Source of the DNA: Methylotenera_A sp031422335 | GTDB taxonomy: Bacteria; Pseudomonadota; Gammaproteobacteria; Burkholderiales; Methylophilaceae | Length of the DNA stretch: 64,000 nt | Reading direction: 5' to 3' | Assembly: GCA_031422335.1 (NCBI GenBank) | Contig: JANOQW010000011.1 | Coordinates: forward strand, 1-64,000 | Part shown: one piece after another, positions 62,023 through 64,000 of the stretch | Layout of the letters: each line of letters begins with the position of its first letter | Numbering within the stretch: the stretch's first letter is position 1 | Position numbers and translations under genes: made by a program | The notes under the pieces: model-generated | The model's input: only the letters and a program-made list of their open reading frames with translations | Databases searched by the model: none | What the model was told of the DNA's origin: nothing

Positions 62023-62038
62023 TGTTTCACGTGAAACA
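62023..62038. promoter_or_regulatory. parS centromere site upstream of mnmG
   Basis: A second perfect TGTTTCACGTGAAACA. It lies in the 278-bp gap between mnmG and the divergent DUF2853 gene, 46 bp upstream of that gene's promoter. The rest of the gap is AT-rich. One relaxed DnaA-box match (TTTTACACA at 62051) was seen but no cluster, so this is not called an origin. Confidence 0.95.
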
Positions 62039-62068
62039 TGCGCAACAAAATTTTACACATGTAAGGTA

Positions 62069-62098
62069 TTGACGAATGGGCAAAAAGGCGCATATAGT
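62069..62098 (+). promoter_or_regulatory. Sigma-70 promoter of the DUF2853 gene
   Basis: TTGACG (-35, 62069-62074), 18-bp spacer, TATAGT (-10, 62093-62098), about 85 nt ahead of the gene. It is close to a parS site, so ParB spreading could in principle affect it. Confidence 0.65.
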
Positions 62099-62185
62099 AG
62101 TGTAAACGCTGAGTAAAATTAGTAATGTTTTGGTGCTTATCGTTGCAATAGCTAATTAATAATTTAAAATATTTAGGAGAAATAC

Positions 62186-62518
62186 ATGGCTGATTTACAA
62201 GAACACAAAGCAATTGCTGCAAAATATGCCACGAATGTACACACTGCTGCGCTGGATGGCTTAGGTAGAAACTACGCCTTGGTACTTTCAAACAAAGATT
62301 CACAATTTGTTTCTTGCGGCGATGAAGCCGAAAGAGATACAGTGCGTGCAAATTTCTTAAAGAAAAAATTGGGTTTAACTCATTCTGATGCAGATTTAAA
62401 CGGTGCAATTGAAGCTGTTTGCGGAAAAATGAAAGATGACCGCTTTAAATCACGCTTAGCTTTTTACTACTTATTAGCTGAGCATTACAAAAAATTAGAG
62501 CTTTTTGTTAAAAAATAA
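62186..62518 (+). CDS. DUF2853 family protein
   Basis: A 110-residue helical protein of the DUF2853 family, function unknown. Family-like features are an early KYATNVHTAALDGL helix, DSQFVSCGDEAERDTVRANFLKKKLGL in parts (residues about 38-64), and the C-terminal KMKDDRFKSRLAFYYLLAEH. TTTAGGAGAAATAC before the ATG is a good ribosome site. It is the only plus-strand gene in an otherwise minus-strand origin-proximal block and sits between mnmE and mnmG. Confidence 0.85.
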   Translation: MADLQEHKAIAAKYATNVHTAALDGLGRNYALVLSNKDSQFVSCGDEAERDTVRANFLKKKLGLTHSDADLNGAIEAVCGKMKDDRFKSRLAFYYLLAEHYKKLELFVKK

Positions 62519-62533
62519 CAAACTGTCAGTAAC

Positions 62534-62564
62534 AAAAAAGGCGATATGTTTTATCGCCTTTTTT
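62534..62564. terminator. Bidirectional terminator between DUF2853 gene and mnmE
   Basis: Stem AAAAAAGGCGAT / ATCGCCTTTTTT with a short loop, ending in T-runs on both strands. Its right edge touches the mnmE stop codon, so it can end both transcripts. Confidence 0.88.
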
Positions 62565-63918
62565 ACTTTCCAATACAGAATTTACTAAAAATCTCACCCA
62601 ATAAATCATCTGGTGTAAACTCTCCAGTAATACTACTTAACGCCTCTTGCGCTAAACGCAGCTCTTCTGCAACCAATTCAGACTGTTGCATATTATTTTG
62701 TGCTGATTTTAAATGCACATCCACTTGCTTCAACGCATCCAGATGTCGCGCGCGCGCCATAAAAATACCTTCGGCATTTTGTTGATAGCCTACAATCTTC
62801 AATAACTGTTGTTTTAGCAAGTCAATGCCTTCACCTGTTTTTGCCGATAGGTAAATATGTTGCTCGCCTGATTTTTCAACAACTTTTGCAGTATCTTGTG
62901 TGGTATCAATTTTATTGTGCACCCAAATTTTAGCAATTTCTTGCGGCAAGTGGGCTAAAATCGATTTTTCATTATCGCCAATACCATGAGCTGCATCTAT
63001 CAATAATAATGCTACCTGCGCGTTTTCTAGCGCTCGATAAGTTCGGGCGATGCCAATTTTTTCTACCTCGTCATTTGTCTCTCGAAGGCCTGCGGTGTCA
63101 ATGATATGCAATGGCAACCCATTGATTTGTATGGTATTTTTAATAGAGTCACGAGTAGTGCCCGCGATAGGCGTCACAATCGCCACCTCTTCACCGCTTA
63201 ATTGGTTCATCAAGCTAGATTTTCCCACATTGGGCTGACCCACCAAGACCACTTGCATGCCTTCGCGCAATAAACTGCCTTGCCTAGCTTTTGCAAACAC
63301 TATTTTTAATTCTAGAATAATTGCGGCTAATTTATCAGCCACTTTACCTTGGCTAATAAAATCAATTTCCTCTTCTGGAAAATCTAAACATGCCTCAACG
63401 TACATGCGCAAATCAATCAACCTGGCCACTACTAAATTAATGCTGTTTGAAAATTCGCCTGATAAGGAGCGCATCGCACTTTGTGCGGCTTCCTTCGTAG
63501 AAGCATTGATTACATCTGCCACCGCTTCAGCTTGGGCTAAATCAATTTTCTCGTTTAAATAAGCGCGGCGGGTAAATTCACCTGGCTCGGCTTGCCGTGC
63601 CCCAAGTTCAATGCAGCGTGCCAATAACATTTGCATGAGTGCTGTGCCGCCATGCGCTTGCAGCTCTAATACATCTTCACCCGTATATGAATGAGGACTG
63701 GCATAATAAATCGCGACACCACGATCGATTAAGGTTTGATGCTTGTCATAAAAAGGTAAATAGGCGGCGTAACGTGGGGCAGGGCAGTGGCCCAATATTT
63801 GACGCGCAATAGTTTGACTTAACGCACCCGAAACCCGCACTACACCAATACCGCCAGCACCACTTGCGGTGGCTATAGCAGCTATAGTCTCTGTATGTAC
63901 AGTGTCTTTATTTTGCAT
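62563..63918 (-). CDS. mnmE: tRNA modification GTPase MnmE (TrmE)
   Basis: Potassium-activated GTPase that partners MnmG in wobble-uridine modification. The 451 residues contain the N-terminal folate-binding domain (IAAIATASGAGGIGVVRVSG). The GTPase domain has GQPNVGKSSLMN, GTTRDSI, DTAGLRET and NKID, and the C-terminus ends in the catalytic CIGK. Its ATG lies 11 nt inside the yidC 3' end, so the two are translationally coupled. Confidence 0.98.
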   Translation of the reverse strand: MQNKDTVHTETIAAIATASGAGGIGVVRVSGALSQTIARQILGHCPAPRYAAYLPFYDKHQTLIDRGVAIYYASPHSYTGEDVLELQAHGGTALMQMLLARCIELGARQAEPGEFTRRAYLNEKIDLAQAEAVADVINASTKEAAQSAMRSLSGEFSNSINLVVARLIDLRMYVEACLDFPEEEIDFISQGKVADKLAAIILELKIVFAKARQGSLLREGMQVVLVGQPNVGKSSLMNQLSGEEVAIVTPIAGTTRDSIKNTIQINGLPLHIIDTAGLRETNDEVEKIGIARTYRALENAQVALLLIDAAHGIGDNEKSILAHLPQEIAKIWVHNKIDTTQDTAKVVEKSGEQHIYLSAKTGEGIDLLKQQLLKIVGYQQNAEGIFMARARHLDALKQVDVHLKSAQNNMQQSELVAEELRLAQEALSSITGEFTPDDLLGEIFSKFCIGK

Positions 63919-64000
63919 TGCCTTTTTTAGCTACGGCGGCGGCATGAATCGTTTTATTGACATACCATTGCTGCGCGATCGATAAAATATTGTTCACTAA
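63908..64000 (-). CDS. yidC: Membrane protein insertase YidC (partial, C-terminal 30 residues)
   Basis: The reverse strand reads LVNNILSIAQQWYVNKTIH and a short basic tail ending ...KKGNAK before a stop. This matches the last membrane helix and tail of YidC, which inserts proteins into the inner membrane alone or with Sec. The upstream part is outside the window. The yidC-mnmE order supports the call. Confidence 0.85.
   Translation of the reverse strand, partial: LVNNILSIAQQWYVNKTIHAAAVAKKGNAK

Noticed and set aside
61908..62185. Replication origin in the mnmG-DUF2853 gap
   Set aside because: The neighbourhood and parS sites are suggestive, but only one relaxed DnaA-box match (TTTTACACA) is present and there is no box cluster or dnaA gene in the window.
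1..64000. CRISPR array, insertion sequence, prophage or toxin-antitoxin module
   Set aside because: No regularly spaced direct repeats, transposase, integrase or phage structural genes, and no recognisable toxin-antitoxin pair were seen.

Overview
The window looks like a chromosomal stretch from a betaproteobacterial methylotroph, most likely the family Methylophilaceae (Methylotenera or Methylophilus type). This is inferred from gene content: a formaldehyde-activating-enzyme homologue, a PQQ-linked 'quinoprotein relay' zinc metallohydrolase facing a cytochrome b561, a split B12-dependent ribonucleotide reductase, and a moderate AT bias. Most genes are housekeeping genes with intact motifs.

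Layout. 1-3.4 kb: nrdJa/nrdJb (minus strand), with a tandem NrdR-box region upstream and a possible small gene between the two subunits. 3.4-4.7 kb: waaA. 4.9-12.5 kb: one minus-strand operon tetR, RND adaptor, RND pump, pcm-like methyltransferase, tolC-like porin, isochorismatase-fold hydrolase; it is headed by a perfect TTGACA box and a 31-bp palindromic operator. 12.6-22 kb: a 46-residue membrane protein, a TPP riboswitch with thiC, a pseudouridine synthase, a YidB-like protein, uppP, a giant AsmA protein with tandem repeats, and mutY. 22-26 kb: methylotrophy-flavoured genes (Fae paralogue, metallohydrolase, cytochrome b561). 26-37 kb: gltB-gltD-hemE, a Fur-box-controlled small gene, hemL, thiD-thiE and tRNA-Gly(CCC). 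36.9-45.8 kb: priA, argS, a SPOR protein, dsbA, an SDR, ettA, yaeQ. 45.9-47 kb: a small accessory patch (GC-rich intergenic repeat plus a DUF2971 gene). 47-64 kb: the classic origin-proximal block yidC-mnmE ... mnmG-rsmG-parA-parB-atpIBEFHAGDC-glmU-glmS, with two perfect parS sites. A DUF2853 gene sits between mnmE and mnmG.

The most interesting signals do not fall in standard gene calls. (1) dsbA ends at an A AAA AAG TAA heptamer followed, about 8 nt later, by a 7-bp stem. The -1 frame continues for 22 Lys/Ala-rich codons that read as the natural tail of the protein. This is either a dnaX-like programmed frameshift or a recent homopolymer indel. (2) A family of 37-bp palindromes (13-nt arms around a conserved AATATCCATGC core) has five clear copies and one diverged relative; five of the six sit between convergent genes. 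(3) Two copies carry or abut a 54-nt element whose two hairpins differ by compensatory base changes. (4) The Fae paralogue lacks the family's active-site histidine.

No CRISPR array, prophage, insertion sequence or rRNA gene was seen. All calls come from reading the sequence and remembered family motifs; no searches were run.
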